A DNA stretch of 64,000 nucleotides from Microvirga massiliensis (GCF_001006805.1 NZ_LN811354.1:74067-138066), one strand, 5' to 3'. Positions 35,031 to 44,221 are shown, numbered from the stretch's first letter. Notes: generated by a model not told the origin, from the sequence alone. Made by a program: numbers and translations.

Positions 35031-35995
35031 GTCACATTGCTGAGGGAGCGCCTCACGTAGTAGGCACTCACCACGAACAGAACCAGAAACATGATCACCG
35101 CCTCGGCAGACGCATAGCCGAACCTCAACTTCTGGAACCCATCAAAATAGATTGCGGTGGCGAGCACTTCCGAAGAGTGCATTGGTCCTCCGCCCGTCAT
35201 CACGAAAACGGGATCGAAGGCCCGGAACGTCCAGATCGAGTCGAGCAGCACAATGGTGGCGATGACCGGACGCAGCTCCGGCAACGTGATGTACCAGAAC
35301 TGCTGCCTTAGCGTCGCTCCATCGATCTCCGCCGCCTCGTAGAGCTGCGGGGACACAGACTGCAGGCCGGCGAGGAGCATGACCATGAAGAACGGAAAGG
35401 CTCTCCACACATTCATCGCGGTGACGGAGATCAGCGACGTCGAAGGATCGCCCAGCCAGGAAATCGTTGCATTCGCGTCCAGGATCCCGATGCTCGCCAG
35501 GAATCCATTCACGACTCCGAACGGCGCGAGCATCAGGACCCAGATCATGCCGGCGACGGTCGGCGCCAGCAGCCAGGGCACAATCAGGATGCCGCGAGCG
35601 ATCGTCCGGAAGGAGCGATTGATCTTCGCATTGAGAAGCAGGGCCAGCGACAGGCCGATGATCAGATGCAGTCCGACGCTGCCGGCCGTAAACAGCACGG
35701 TTTGGAGAAAGGCTCTCCAGAAGATCGGATCGTTCAGCAGGGTTATGTAATTGTCGAGTCCGACCCAATTGTCCTTCAGAAGGTTGCTTTCATAAAAGCT
35801 CAGCCGGACCACGGCGGCGAGGGGATAGATCAGAAGGCCGACCAGAATCACGAGAGACGGCCACAGAAACGAGGCCGCTATGATCTCCTGTCTGTAGCGC
35901 TCTCTGTAGGGTTGCCTGGATGTAGGCCGGTAGGGAGCCAACCCGCTCGTAGCGAGCGGGTTGGCTGCTGGTTCAGCAGAATGCGGCAGTGCCAT
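35027..35995 (-). CDS. Carbohydrate ABC transporter permease (MalF-like)
   Basis: CUT1-type permease, 322 aa, pairs with the MalG-like protein to form the channel. After a hydrophilic N-terminus of about 40 residues come six membrane segments; the EAA loop reads YEAAEIDGATLRQQFWYITLPEL. The start is ATG 35995, nine bases behind the binding-protein stop, without a recognisable Shine-Dalgarno. A perfect 12-bp hairpin lies within codons 11-20 and may lower permease expression relative to the binding protein. Confidence 0.92.
   Translation of the reverse strand: MALPHSAEPAANPLATSGLAPYRPTSRQPYRERYRQEIIAASFLWPSLVILVGLLIYPLAAVVRLSFYESNLLKDNWVGLDNYITLLNDPIFWRAFLQTVLFTAGSVGLHLIIGLSLALLLNAKINRSFRTIARGILIVPWLLAPTVAGMIWVLMLAPFGVVNGFLASIGILDANATISWLGDPSTSLISVTAMNVWRAFPFFMVMLLAGLQSVSPQLYEAAEIDGATLRQQFWYITLPELRPVIATIVLLDSIWTFRAFDPVFVMTGGGPMHSSEVLATAIYFDGFQKLRFGYASAEAVIMFLVLFVVSAYYVRRSLSNVT
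35938..35964 (-). promoter_or_regulatory. Perfect 12-bp hairpin inside the MalF-like 5' coding region
   Basis: ccaacccgctcg (35938-35949) pairs exactly with cgagcgggttgg (35953-35964) around the 3-base loop tag. It lies 31-58 bases behind the permease start codon and just after the binding-protein gene. Strong stems at this place in binding-protein/permease operons can protect upstream mRNA or reduce downstream translation; that role here is inferred. Confidence 0.45.
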
Positions 35996-36004
35996 GCCGA
36001 GTTG

Positions 36005-37285
36005 CTACTTCGCCGATGACAGGATCTTGTTCCACTCTGCCGCGGCATCGTCGAGGGCCTGCTTGGCCGTCTTCTTGCCCTGAACGGCGTTCTGCACCTC
36101 GGTGGTCATGATCTTGTTCATCTGGACTGCATTGGGCATCCCCAGGAATGGAGAGCGTGCATTGGGCAGTTCCATCTGTTTCACGAAGGCCTGGAAGAGA
36201 GGCTTCTCCTTGAACCAATCCTGGTTGGACACGTCATGCCGCGCCGGGAACGAACCCGTACATCTGGCCCAAATCGCATTGCCTTCAGGCCCAGACATCC
36301 AGCGCACGAACTTCCAGGCAGCCTCCTTGTCCTGCGCCTGCGCCGTCACGGTGTTCAACGAGCCGCGAACCATGGTTCCGGTCGTCTCTCCCTTCGGCAG
36401 GGTCGTAATATCGTATTTGAGGTTAGGATTGAGCTGCCGCTGAATGGCAATGCCCCATGGCCCCTCAAACATCATCGCGATGTTGCCGGACGCAAAGTTG
36501 GCTCTCTTCTCCTTCTCGCCGTTGCTCAGGACCCCAGGCACCGAGATCTTGTCCTTGTTGATCCTGTCGATGTACCACTCGATTGCCTTGACGCCCTCGG
36601 GGCTGTTGAAGACGGCGCGGTTCGTCTTCTCGTCGATCAGCGTTCCGCTCGCTTGAAGGATGAGCGGGTAGATCTCATAGGTCATATTCGTCGGCGGCTC
36701 GCTCTGTAATGTGCCGGTCACCGCATAGATCTTCTTCTCCGGGTTGGTGACCTTCCGCGCGACTTCCGCAAACTCGTCCCAGGTCTTCGGAGGGCCGGCG
36801 ATCCCAGCCTCCTTGAAGATCTCGGTGTTGTAGAATAGCGCGACCGCTCCGCTCTCCACGGGGAGATAATACTGCTTGCCGCGCCACTTTTGATGGAACG
36901 TGAATGGAATATTCTCCAAAAAGGACTTCGGCTCCTTCGCGATCCAGTCGTCCAGAGGCTCGAGCATGCCGAGGTCGGCGAACTCCGCCACCCAGTCAAC
37001 TTGGACCATCAGAACGTCAGAGAGCTTCTTGGCCTGGTAGAGCACGAGCGCCTTGTCGTGAAAACCGGTGAACGGCGAGTCAACCAGCACGAGATTGACT
37101 TCAGGAGTCGCTTTCTCGAACGCCGACTTGAGTTCAGACATGCACTTCTCGCCGACCTCGGTCGACTTCCATTGAGACCATCGTACCTCTGACGGCGCTG
37201 CAACCGAGAATGTTGGTACTGTTAGAATGGATACGATGGAGGCCGTTGCAGTCAGCTTTGACAGAGACGCTGTAAGACGCTTCAT
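36005..37285 (-). CDS. Extracellular sugar-binding protein (CUT1, UgpB/MalE-like)
   Basis: Periplasmic binding protein of 426 aa with a signal peptide ending near residue 30 (VPTFSVAAPSEV). Type I solute-binding features are LSDVLMVQVDWVAEFADLGMLEPLDDW in the first lobe, LFYNTEIFKEAGI, and FEGPWGIAI in the second. ATG at 37285 is chosen because aggagg lies seven to eight bases upstream; the longer frame to 37318 lacks one. Abundant lysines and the sugar-binding family suggest a mono- or oligosaccharide or sugar alcohol, not identifiable further. Confidence 0.92.
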   Translation of the reverse strand: MKRLTASLSKLTATASIVSILTVPTFSVAAPSEVRWSQWKSTEVGEKCMSELKSAFEKATPEVNLVLVDSPFTGFHDKALVLYQAKKLSDVLMVQVDWVAEFADLGMLEPLDDWIAKEPKSFLENIPFTFHQKWRGKQYYLPVESGAVALFYNTEIFKEAGIAGPPKTWDEFAEVARKVTNPEKKIYAVTGTLQSEPPTNMTYEIYPLILQASGTLIDEKTNRAVFNSPEGVKAIEWYIDRINKDKISVPGVLSNGEKEKRANFASGNIAMMFEGPWGIAIQRQLNPNLKYDITTLPKGETTGTMVRGSLNTVTAQAQDKEAAWKFVRWMSGPEGNAIWARCTGSFPARHDVSNQDWFKEKPLFQAFVKQMELPNARSPFLGMPNAVQMNKIMTTEVQNAVQGKKTAKQALDDAAAEWNKILSSAK

Positions 37286-37369
37286 GGGTGTTCCTCCTGT
37301 AATAATTCTGTTTCCCACACCGAGTGGGCTTGTGCTTGTTATTGGGCTGGTACTTCTGGGTTTCTCCCG

Positions 37370-38779
37370 TTACTGGTGGCTGAGTGCGCGTGTCAGTGCG
37401 CCGGGAATTCCCGGTGGCACCTTCCTCGTTTTGGTGTGCTCGAGAACCAATTCCCGCGTTTGGCCGACATTCATCCAGGTGAACATGTCCCGGAACATGG
37501 CTTGCAGCGAGAGCATAATGTCGTCCTGGATGGACTCGGGCAGATCCCAGAACCTCTTCTTCATGACCTTCCAGGACTTCTTGCGCGTGTTGTAGAGGAA
37601 CTGCGCGTCCGTCTCCCCGGGCACCCTCTCTGCGGGGTGATTTGAAAAGACGTAGTCCTTGATCTCGTCCTTCACCGCCTGTGGCAGGCTCGGATGATCG
37701 AAAATGAGATTGTTAAATCCCAGGGCGAGATGGATCTCCACCGCCCCGCTCTCAGGGAACTTGGCGAGCTGGCTGCCGGGGAGTGTCGAGGCTCCGTGCT
37801 GCACGGCGCCTGCCATGTTGAATTCCCGCCGGCAGATATCTGAGATCGTCCGCAATGTGTCGTAGTCGACATTCACCCGCGCGAGGGAGCCATCCGGCAG
37901 GACCTTTCCGCCGTGATATGTTCCGGAGTTGATGCTGATTTTACTAACCCCAGCGTAGGGTTGCGGCATCTGCTTCAGGAGCTTCGCATAGGTCTCCATG
38001 AAAGCTCTGAGCTCTTCAGGTGTCGTATTCTCGTGACCGACTTCACCAATCTCCGCGCCTAGGGAGATCGTAATGCCCTCCGGTTCGATCTCGCGCACGT
38101 AGCGGGTGAAATGAGCCGTGATCTCCGCATTGAGGCGCTGCTGATCCTCGATGGTCGGAAGCGAGAGGTCAACGACCGTCGAGGCATCGATATCGATGTT
38201 GAAGAAGCCAGCGTCGATCTGCCTGCGCATGATCTCTTCGAGCCGCTGGACCTCCTCTTCTTTCGCCTTCGCATAGCTCTTCGCATCCACCTGGTCGTGG
38301 TCAGCCTGCAGAAAGACGGGTCCCGAGTATCCCTCCCTCAGCGCAGCCGCGAGGACGGCGGCCGTATACTCGGCCGGCGGCTGCGCAGCATAGATCGCCT
38401 CACCGACCGCCTGCTCGAAGATGAAGAGATGCGCATCTATGTCTTTCGCCGCTCGAAAGACGGCGCGGCACGTCTGGTAGCTCCATCCTCGCAGGTTCAT
38501 GGCAGGAACCGTTCGTCCAGACCACTTTTCCGCCGCTCGCGCGAGGTACAATTCCTGGACCGAGGCGGGAACCACGCCGGCCGCGAGAGCTGCTTCGCGG
38601 ATAGCCCAGATTGCAACCTGCCGGGCATCATCGTCTCCGAGAGCTGCTATCCGCGCCCAGCGATCCAGCATCTCGTCAGTCGGCCGAATGCTCTTTGACA
38701 GAGTTGGCCGACCGTTCTCGACGATCATGTTGATGCTCTTGAGGTCCATCAACAAATCAGTGAGCGAAGAACATTCCAT
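37370..38779 (-). CDS. Class II (zinc) aldolase family protein
   Basis: Protein of 469 aa with class II fructose/tagatose-bisphosphate aldolase features: the catalytic Asp and zinc His in LQADHDQVDAKSY, the metal-site glutamate in SLGAEIGEVGHENTTPEE, then ISINSGTYHGG and AVQHGASTLPG with the remaining zinc and phosphate contacts. It is about 100 residues longer than FbaA or GatY, with N-terminal and C-terminal extensions. The ATG has aagagga upstream. As first gene of the operon with a transporter and PfkB kinase, it probably splits the phosphorylated product; substrate unknown. Confidence 0.85.
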   Translation of the reverse strand: MECSSLTDLLMDLKSINMIVENGRPTLSKSIRPTDEMLDRWARIAALGDDDARQVAIWAIREAALAAGVVPASVQELYLARAAEKWSGRTVPAMNLRGWSYQTCRAVFRAAKDIDAHLFIFEQAVGEAIYAAQPPAEYTAAVLAAALREGYSGPVFLQADHDQVDAKSYAKAKEEEVQRLEEIMRRQIDAGFFNIDIDASTVVDLSLPTIEDQQRLNAEITAHFTRYVREIEPEGITISLGAEIGEVGHENTTPEELRAFMETYAKLLKQMPQPYAGVSKISINSGTYHGGKVLPDGSLARVNVDYDTLRTISDICRREFNMAGAVQHGASTLPGSQLAKFPESGAVEIHLALGFNNLIFDHPSLPQAVKDEIKDYVFSNHPAERVPGETDAQFLYNTRKKSWKVMKKRFWDLPESIQDDIMLSLQAMFRDMFTWMNVGQTRELVLEHTKTRKVPPGIPGALTRALSHQ

Positions 38780-39460
38780 CAGCCGAATCCTCTTGAAGTC
38801 TATCTAGAGATGAATCTCGCCCCAGGGCGTCACGGGCGCACCGCGGTGCTCTCGTCCATAGGACCGGAATGCCTGGGCGTCTGGGTCCAGGCTCTATCGG
38901 GCCGATCATCGGCAGGGAAAGCAATGCCTTCTGTTGAATGGTCACCCCGGGCGAGGCCGCCCACGTAATCGCAGTGGCCGTCGTCGCATCTCCTCCCTCC
39001 TTGAGGTAGCTCTCCGTGGTCCACTGGATCCGCGCGCAGCAGTTGCCGGGGCCTGGCTACCGTGATCTTTGACCTCATCATGGTGAGGCAGAAATTGCTT
39101 GTCCAGAGTGTTTTCAGGTCGGGTGGTTTCCGACAGGCCGTCAGCGCGGCACAAAATCGGGATCGATTCCACGCAGGTGGAAGGTCTCTAGAGTTCATGG
39201 GAGAGGCTGAGCGCAATACGTTCTCTCCTCCCGTACTTTGCGAGTTCGAGACGTTGCAGCAGAAGAAAATCGAGGTCTACGACACACCGTCGAATCTCGG
39301 AGCCTCGTTCACCGTCTCGATCGAGAAAGTTCTTGGCGAAACAGTAGAAGTCCGGGTCTGGCACGGGCGCCCCACCGACGAAGGTTGGTCATCCTGGAAA
39401 GGCTGGGACAACCAGATGGGGCCGCGGCTCGACGTCGAGTCTCCAGCGATGGACGCCGAC
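38780..39460. other. 681-base gap; possible gene remnant
   Basis: The promoter of the aldolase operon must lie near 38780-39060. A plus-strand frame over about 39197-39440 reads like genuine protein (for example LQQKKIEVYDTPSNLGASF and VRVWHGRPTDEGWSSWKGW) but runs on antisense to the next gene without a stop, so it is best seen as a truncated remnant. A minus-strand 128-codon frame (38830-39216) has no recognisable family. Nothing firm is called. Confidence 0.4.
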
Positions 39461-40270
39461 TTATGGGCGCAGATCGATCGAGAAATGCCGTTTGCGGATC
39501 TCGTCGTAGGTTCCGTCCGTCAGCACCTGCCCGATGGCGCGATCGAACGCTTCAACGAGTTCCGTGTCCTCCTTGCGGAATCCGATCCCGACACCGGAGT
39601 CGAAATAGGCCGGGGCCTGTGGGGCATCGCCGACGAACTTGCAGCACGCCCCTTCACGGCTCTCCAGGAAGCGGGCCAGGGCCAGCTTGTCGCCAAGCAC
39701 GAGATCGAGGCGGTCCATCAGGAGATCGAGATTGGCTTCGTCGATCTTCGCGAAGGGCACGATCTCGGACTCGGTATAGAGGTCCTTCAGGAACGCAGCC
39801 TGGGGCGAGCGGTCTACGACGCCGATGCGCAACCCGGCGAGTCCGGCCGGCGACGTCTCCCGCGGTTCGGCGTCCTGCTTACCCACGAAGGCCGATGGCA
39901 CACGATAGTAAGGCCGCGAGAAAGCGATCCGCTTCTGGCGCTTCTTGGTGATCTCGAGCGATGACATGATCGCGTCGTATTCGCGGTTGATGAGCCCGCG
40001 GATCATCCCGTCCCATTCACGAACGACGAGCGTGCACCGCAAATGAGCGGCGGCACAAAGCGTCTTGGCGAGTTCCGGCTCGAATCCCTGAAGCTCTCCG
40101 GCCTGATCGAGATAATTGAACGGCGGGTACGCCCCCTCGACGGCGATCCGCACGTCCGGTACCGCGGGGAGAGGGGCCTGAGCTACGGACGCCGATGGCC
40201 ACAGGCAGCACGCAAGCAGCGCGACGGCGAGCGCCACGACCCGGATGCGTATCGCCTTGGCCAGGGTCAT
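39461..40270 (-). CDS. Amino-acid-type substrate-binding protein (SBP_bac_3)
   Basis: Periplasmic binding protein of 269 aa with a signal peptide (VVALAVALLACCLWPSASVAQ). The family signature is VRIAVEGAYPPFNYLDQAGELQGFEPELAKTL in shortened form VEGAYPPFNYLDQ, with EWDGMIRGLINREYDAI, SLEITKKRQKRIAFSRPYY and the C-terminal DGTYDEIRKRHFS typical of lysine/arginine/ornithine-type proteins. No ABC permease or ATPase is adjacent; it precedes nothing and follows the TRAP genes. ATG 40270 is used, with gagg upstream. It may serve a transporter encoded elsewhere. Confidence 0.88.
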   Translation of the reverse strand: MTLAKAIRIRVVALAVALLACCLWPSASVAQAPLPAVPDVRIAVEGAYPPFNYLDQAGELQGFEPELAKTLCAAAHLRCTLVVREWDGMIRGLINREYDAIMSSLEITKKRQKRIAFSRPYYRVPSAFVGKQDAEPRETSPAGLAGLRIGVVDRSPQAAFLKDLYTESEIVPFAKIDEANLDLLMDRLDLVLGDKLALARFLESREGACCKFVGDAPQAPAYFDSGVGIGFRKEDTELVEAFDRAIGQVLTDGTYDEIRKRHFSIDLRP

Positions 40271-40351
40271 GGCCTCGGCGGCACTTCGATGCGGATTTGC
40301 CGAGCTGCGGAGCGTCGAGCGAGCCTCCCGGGTCATTCCAGCACGGTGGCC

Positions 40352-42232
40352 TCAGAACTTCGGCGGAGCGAGATCGAGGTCCGGAAGGCCGCCGCCGGGC
40401 TGATCGAGGCCCGGGATGACGAGATCGTCGAGCTTCTTCTGAACTGCGGCCGGATCGATCTTTGTCGCCGAACTCTTGTAGTGCAGCACCATCTGCGGAA
40501 AAAAGACCACCAGTCCCACCATGATGAGCTGAATGATGACGAAAGGCACTGCGCCCCAGTAGATCTGGCCCGTGGTGATCGGCTCCATCCGCTTGCCGGT
40601 GACACGATCGATATAGGACTCCTTCGCCGCGACCGATCTCAGGAAGAACAGCGCGAATCCGAAGGGCGGATGCATGAACGAGGTCTGCATGTTCACGCCC
40701 AGGATGACGCCGAACCAGATCAGGTCGATCCCGAGCTTGTCCGCGGCCGGTCCGAGGAGCGGAATGATGATGAAGGCGAGCTCGAAGAAGTCGAGGAAGA
40801 ACGCCAGGAAGAAGACGAGGACGTTGACGAAGATCAGGAAGCCGACCTGACCGCCCGGCAACGAGGTGAGCAGGTGCTCGACCCAGATATGCCCGTTGAC
40901 GCCGTAGAAGGTGAGCGAGAAGACGCGCGCGCCGATCAGGATGAAGAGCACGAAGGCTGAGAGTTTCGCCGTCGACTCGGTCGCCTGGCGGACGAGCGTG
41001 AAGTTGAGGCGCTTGGGATTCCTGTCGATGTAGCGCTTTGCCAAGGCGAGGATCAGCGATCCCAAGGCACCCATGGCGCCGCCTTCGGTGGGAGTCGCGA
41101 CACCGATGAAGATCGTCCCGAGCACGAGGAAGATGAGGAGAAGCGGCGGCACCATCACGAAGGTGACCTGCTCTGCCATCCGCGACATCAGGCGCAGGCC
41201 GGTGAAGCGCTCCACGAGACCGACGACCAATGCATAGAGCGCGCCCGCTGCGACCATCTCCATCATGAGGCCGGGCGTCCGGTGGCCCGTGCGCAGCAGG
41301 TAGAGGTAAACGCCAATCAGGGCGGCCGTGACGAGCGCCGACAGCACGATACGGCGCGCGCCGAACAGCCGGTTCATGAGCGCACAGATGAGAGCCGTGA
41401 CGGTCGCAACGCAGATCGTCAGGATCACGAAGTCGGCGCCGGCGCGAGTGTCCGTCTGGGACATCACGTAATAGCCGACGAACCCCGAGAACAGCACCAG
41501 GACACCGAGCTGCCAGACCCCGCGGGCCCCATCGGGCTCGCGATATCCGATCGCCTCCTGGGGAAGGCCCGGGCCAGCCTTTGGGAAGAGCATCGTGACG
41601 CCGAATACATACGACGCATAGAGGCCCGAGAGCACCAGGCCCGGGATGAAGGCGCCCTCGTACATGTCGCCGACGGAGCGGCCGAGCTGATCGGCCATCA
41701 CGATGAGGACGAGGGACGGCGGGATGATCTGCGCCAGCGTGCCCGATGCCGCGATCACGCCCGTGGCGAGGCGTCGGTCATAGCCATAGCGGAGCATGAT
41801 CGGCAGCGAGATCAGCCCCATCGAGATCACCGAGGCGGCCACGACGCCGGTCGTTGCCGCGAGCAGCGCACCGACGAAGATCACGGCATAGGCGAGGCCG
41901 CCGCGGACGGTGCCGAAGAGTTGCCCGATCGTGTCGAGCAGGTCCTCGGCCATCCCGGAACGCTCGAGGATGAGCCCCATGAAGGTGAAGAAGGGGACCG
42001 CGAGGAGCACCTCGTTGCCCATCGTCTGGTAGACGCGCTCGGGAAGCGCCTGCAGGAGGGGCCAGTCGAGGCGGATGACATCCGGGGCGAGAGGAGCGAG
42101 CTCGACCGCGATGACGAAGAAAAGAAGGCCGTTGGCCGCAAGGGCGAAGGCAACCGGATATCCGAGCAGCAGGAATATCACCAGCGCCGCGAACATGATC
42201 GGCGCCAGGTTCTGGGCGATCAGGTGGGTCAT
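40352..42232 (-). CDS. TRAP transporter large permease (DctM), extended form
   Basis: Large membrane subunit of a TRAP importer, 626 aa against about 430 for usual DctM. The DctM core is evident: VPFFTFMGLILERSGMAEDLL, RGGLAYAVIFVGALLAATTGVV, LIPPSLVLIVMAD-type IIPPSLVLIVMADQLGRS and, near the C-terminus, NMQTSFMHPPFGFALFFLRS. Roughly 150-200 extra residues of membrane segments sit in the middle (about 225-380), as in the long TRAP-type mannitol/chloroaromatic permeases. Pairs with the small subunit 33 bases upstream. No DctP-type binding protein is found nearby. Confidence 0.9.
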   Translation of the reverse strand: MTHLIAQNLAPIMFAALVIFLLLGYPVAFALAANGLLFFVIAVELAPLAPDVIRLDWPLLQALPERVYQTMGNEVLLAVPFFTFMGLILERSGMAEDLLDTIGQLFGTVRGGLAYAVIFVGALLAATTGVVAASVISMGLISLPIMLRYGYDRRLATGVIAASGTLAQIIPPSLVLIVMADQLGRSVGDMYEGAFIPGLVLSGLYASYVFGVTMLFPKAGPGLPQEAIGYREPDGARGVWQLGVLVLFSGFVGYYVMSQTDTRAGADFVILTICVATVTALICALMNRLFGARRIVLSALVTAALIGVYLYLLRTGHRTPGLMMEMVAAGALYALVVGLVERFTGLRLMSRMAEQVTFVMVPPLLLIFLVLGTIFIGVATPTEGGAMGALGSLILALAKRYIDRNPKRLNFTLVRQATESTAKLSAFVLFILIGARVFSLTFYGVNGHIWVEHLLTSLPGGQVGFLIFVNVLVFFLAFFLDFFELAFIIIPLLGPAADKLGIDLIWFGVILGVNMQTSFMHPPFGFALFFLRSVAAKESYIDRVTGKRMEPITTGQIYWGAVPFVIIQLIMVGLVVFFPQMVLHYKSSATKIDPAAVQKKLDDLVIPGLDQPGGGLPDLDLAPPKF

Positions 42233-42265
42233 GGACGAGAGCTCCGACGAATTTTGGGGTGCGGC

Positions 42266-42886
42266 CTAGCGGATGCCGTCGCCCGGTGGCGTGCCGTCCT
42301 GCGAAGTGGCGATTTCCTGCACGAGGCGCTCGGCCTCCACTTCGGCGGACGCCTGATGCCCCGGTGAGGCATGCTCATCCTCGATGATGCCTCTCATAAT
42401 GGCGATCCTTTTCACGAGCTCGCTGAACCACTGCAGCGCCAGCAGGACGAACCCGATCAGGATCAGCCCCTTCGCGGGCCAGATCAGCAGTCCCCCGACA
42501 TTGGTGGAGACCTCACCGGATTCATAGGAGCGCAGAAAGAATGGCAAGGACAGGTAGATCATCACCGCCACGAAGGGCAGCAGGAAGAACACATGCCCGA
42601 AAATGTCGATCCAGTCCCGCCCGCGCTTCGGGAGGAGGTTCGAGATGATGTCGATCCGGATGTGCTCGTTGGCCTTCAGCGTCCAGGCGGCGCATAGCAT
42701 GAAGACGGCGCCGAAGAGATACCATTGCAACTCGAGCCAGGCATTCGACGAGGTGCCGAACACCTTCCGGATGATGGCATTCACGGCCGAAACCAGGACC
42801 GCAAGGACGATCGCCCAGGCGACGGTCCGGCCGATCCACTCGTTCAGAGTGTCAATGAGCCGGCTGACCCTCAGAAGTGCTGGCAC
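42266..42886 (-). CDS. TRAP transporter small permease (DctQ)
   Basis: Small membrane subunit, 206 aa, four membrane segments. Family features are WLELQWYLFGAVFMLCAAWTLK and HIRIDIISNLLPKRGRDWID, followed by GLLIWPAKGLILIGFVLLALQ. The start is GTG at 42886 with ggggacgga upstream. First gene of a two-gene operon with the large permease. The C-terminal tail of about 45 residues is hydrophilic and acidic. Confidence 0.9.
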   Translation of the reverse strand: MPALLRVSRLIDTLNEWIGRTVAWAIVLAVLVSAVNAIIRKVFGTSSNAWLELQWYLFGAVFMLCAAWTLKANEHIRIDIISNLLPKRGRDWIDIFGHVFFLLPFVAVMIYLSLPFFLRSYESGEVSTNVGGLLIWPAKGLILIGFVLLALQWFSELVKRIAIMRGIIEDEHASPGHQASAEVEAERLVQEIATSQDGTPPGDGIR

Positions 42887-43037
42887 GGTCCGTCCCCGGA
42901 AAGCTCAAGCTGTTGGAGATGATTACCGGGTCGTTACCTGATCGAAAGACCTGAAACAAGCTGACCTTACGGCTGGTCCGGCGAAGGATCACCCGAGCGA
43001 GACCGGCCCGGGTCCAGTATTCGGGCCGGGCATCTCG

Positions 43038-44213
43038 TCAGGCCCGGGCGCGCGGCAGGAGCGACAGCGAGGCCCAGCCGGTGAGCACGAGGGCGAGCAT
43101 CACGGCAACCAGGGCTGCCGGCCAGATTGGAACCAGGTATCCGACCAGAATGCTCGCGATTGCGCCGAAGCCGAGCTGGGTTGCTCCGACGAGGCCGGCG
43201 GCCGCGCCGGCAAAGTCCGGACGCACCGAGAGGGCCGAGGCCGTTCCACCGGGGATCGTCATGCCGTTGCCGACCGCATTCAGCGCGAGGGGAACGAACA
43301 ATGTCGCCGGAGTCCAGGGGAGGACGAGAAGGCAAACCGCTTCGAGCAGCACCGACACGACCGAGAGCACGATCCCGATCCGTGCGAGCCGCTCGCTTCC
43401 GAGCCGTTGTCCGAAGCGCCCGGAAACGAAGTTGCCGACCATGTAGCCGATCGCGTTGAGCATGAAGAAGAACCCGTAGACGTCGGGCTCTCGGCCCATG
43501 TGCTCGACGACTACGTAAGGAGCCCCCGCGATGAAGGCGAAGAAGGACGCGCTCGTGAAGGCAAGCGCCAGGGCATGGCCGAGGAAAACCCGGTCCCGGA
43601 GAAGATCGGGATAACCCCGGATGAGCGCATACAGCCCGCTGGATTGAGTTCTGGGCGCGGTCTCCGACAGAAACGCTACGGAGCCCGCGATCACGACCAG
43701 CGAGAACACGACGCAAGCCCAGAAGATGGAGCGCCAGCCGAACTCTGCATCGAGGAAGCCGCCGATCAGGGGAGCGACCATCGGCGCGAGGACCATCACA
43801 CTCGCCAGATAGCCGAGGAGGCTCGCGGATTCGTCCTTCGAAGCCGTGTCCCGCACGACGGCGCGCGAAAGCGCGAAACAGGTGCCGCCGCCCGCCGCCT
43901 GCACGGCCCTTGCGACGAGGAGCAATGTGATTTCCTGGGCAAGCGCCCCAAGGAGCGAGCCGAGAGCGAAGAGAGCAGCCCCGGCGAGAATGCAGGGGCG
44001 CCGCCCGACTTTGTCCGAGATCGGCCCGACGACGAGCTGGCTCAAGGCCACTGTCACGAGATACACCGTGAGCGTGAGCTGGACGGTCGCGTAGTCCGTC
44101 GCCAGCGAGCGGGCGAGGGCAGGGGTCGCCGGGGCGAGCACGTTCAGCGCGAAGGGCTGCAACATCGAAATCGCGATCAGCACCGACAGGGGCGGCCGGT
44201 TGCTCCTGCGCAT
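43038..44213 (-). CDS. MFS efflux transporter (Bcr/CflA type)
   Basis: Major facilitator with twelve membrane segments, 391 aa. The MFS motif A is GPISDKVGRRPCIL between segments 2 and 3, and FALSRAVVRDTASKDESASLLGYL is typical of the Bcr/CflA drug-resistance subgroup. ATG at 44213 follows gaggg and is preferred over the GTG at 44225 that overlaps the upstream stop (GTGA). Co-transcribed with the EamA transporter. Substrate not predictable. Confidence 0.88.
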   Translation of the reverse strand: MRRSNRPPLSVLIAISMLQPFALNVLAPATPALARSLATDYATVQLTLTVYLVTVALSQLVVGPISDKVGRRPCILAGAALFALGSLLGALAQEITLLLVARAVQAAGGGTCFALSRAVVRDTASKDESASLLGYLASVMVLAPMVAPLIGGFLDAEFGWRSIFWACVVFSLVVIAGSVAFLSETAPRTQSSGLYALIRGYPDLLRDRVFLGHALALAFTSASFFAFIAGAPYVVVEHMGREPDVYGFFFMLNAIGYMVGNFVSGRFGQRLGSERLARIGIVLSVVSVLLEAVCLLVLPWTPATLFVPLALNAVGNGMTIPGGTASALSVRPDFAGAAAGLVGATQLGFGAIASILVGYLVPIWPAALVAVMLALVLTGWASLSLLPRARA

Positions 44214-44221
44214 CGTCGCCC

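Noticed and set aside
41282-42367. Plus-strand frame of 361 codons
   Set aside because: Antisense to the TRAP permease genes; highly charged low-complexity translation typical of shadows of membrane-protein genes.
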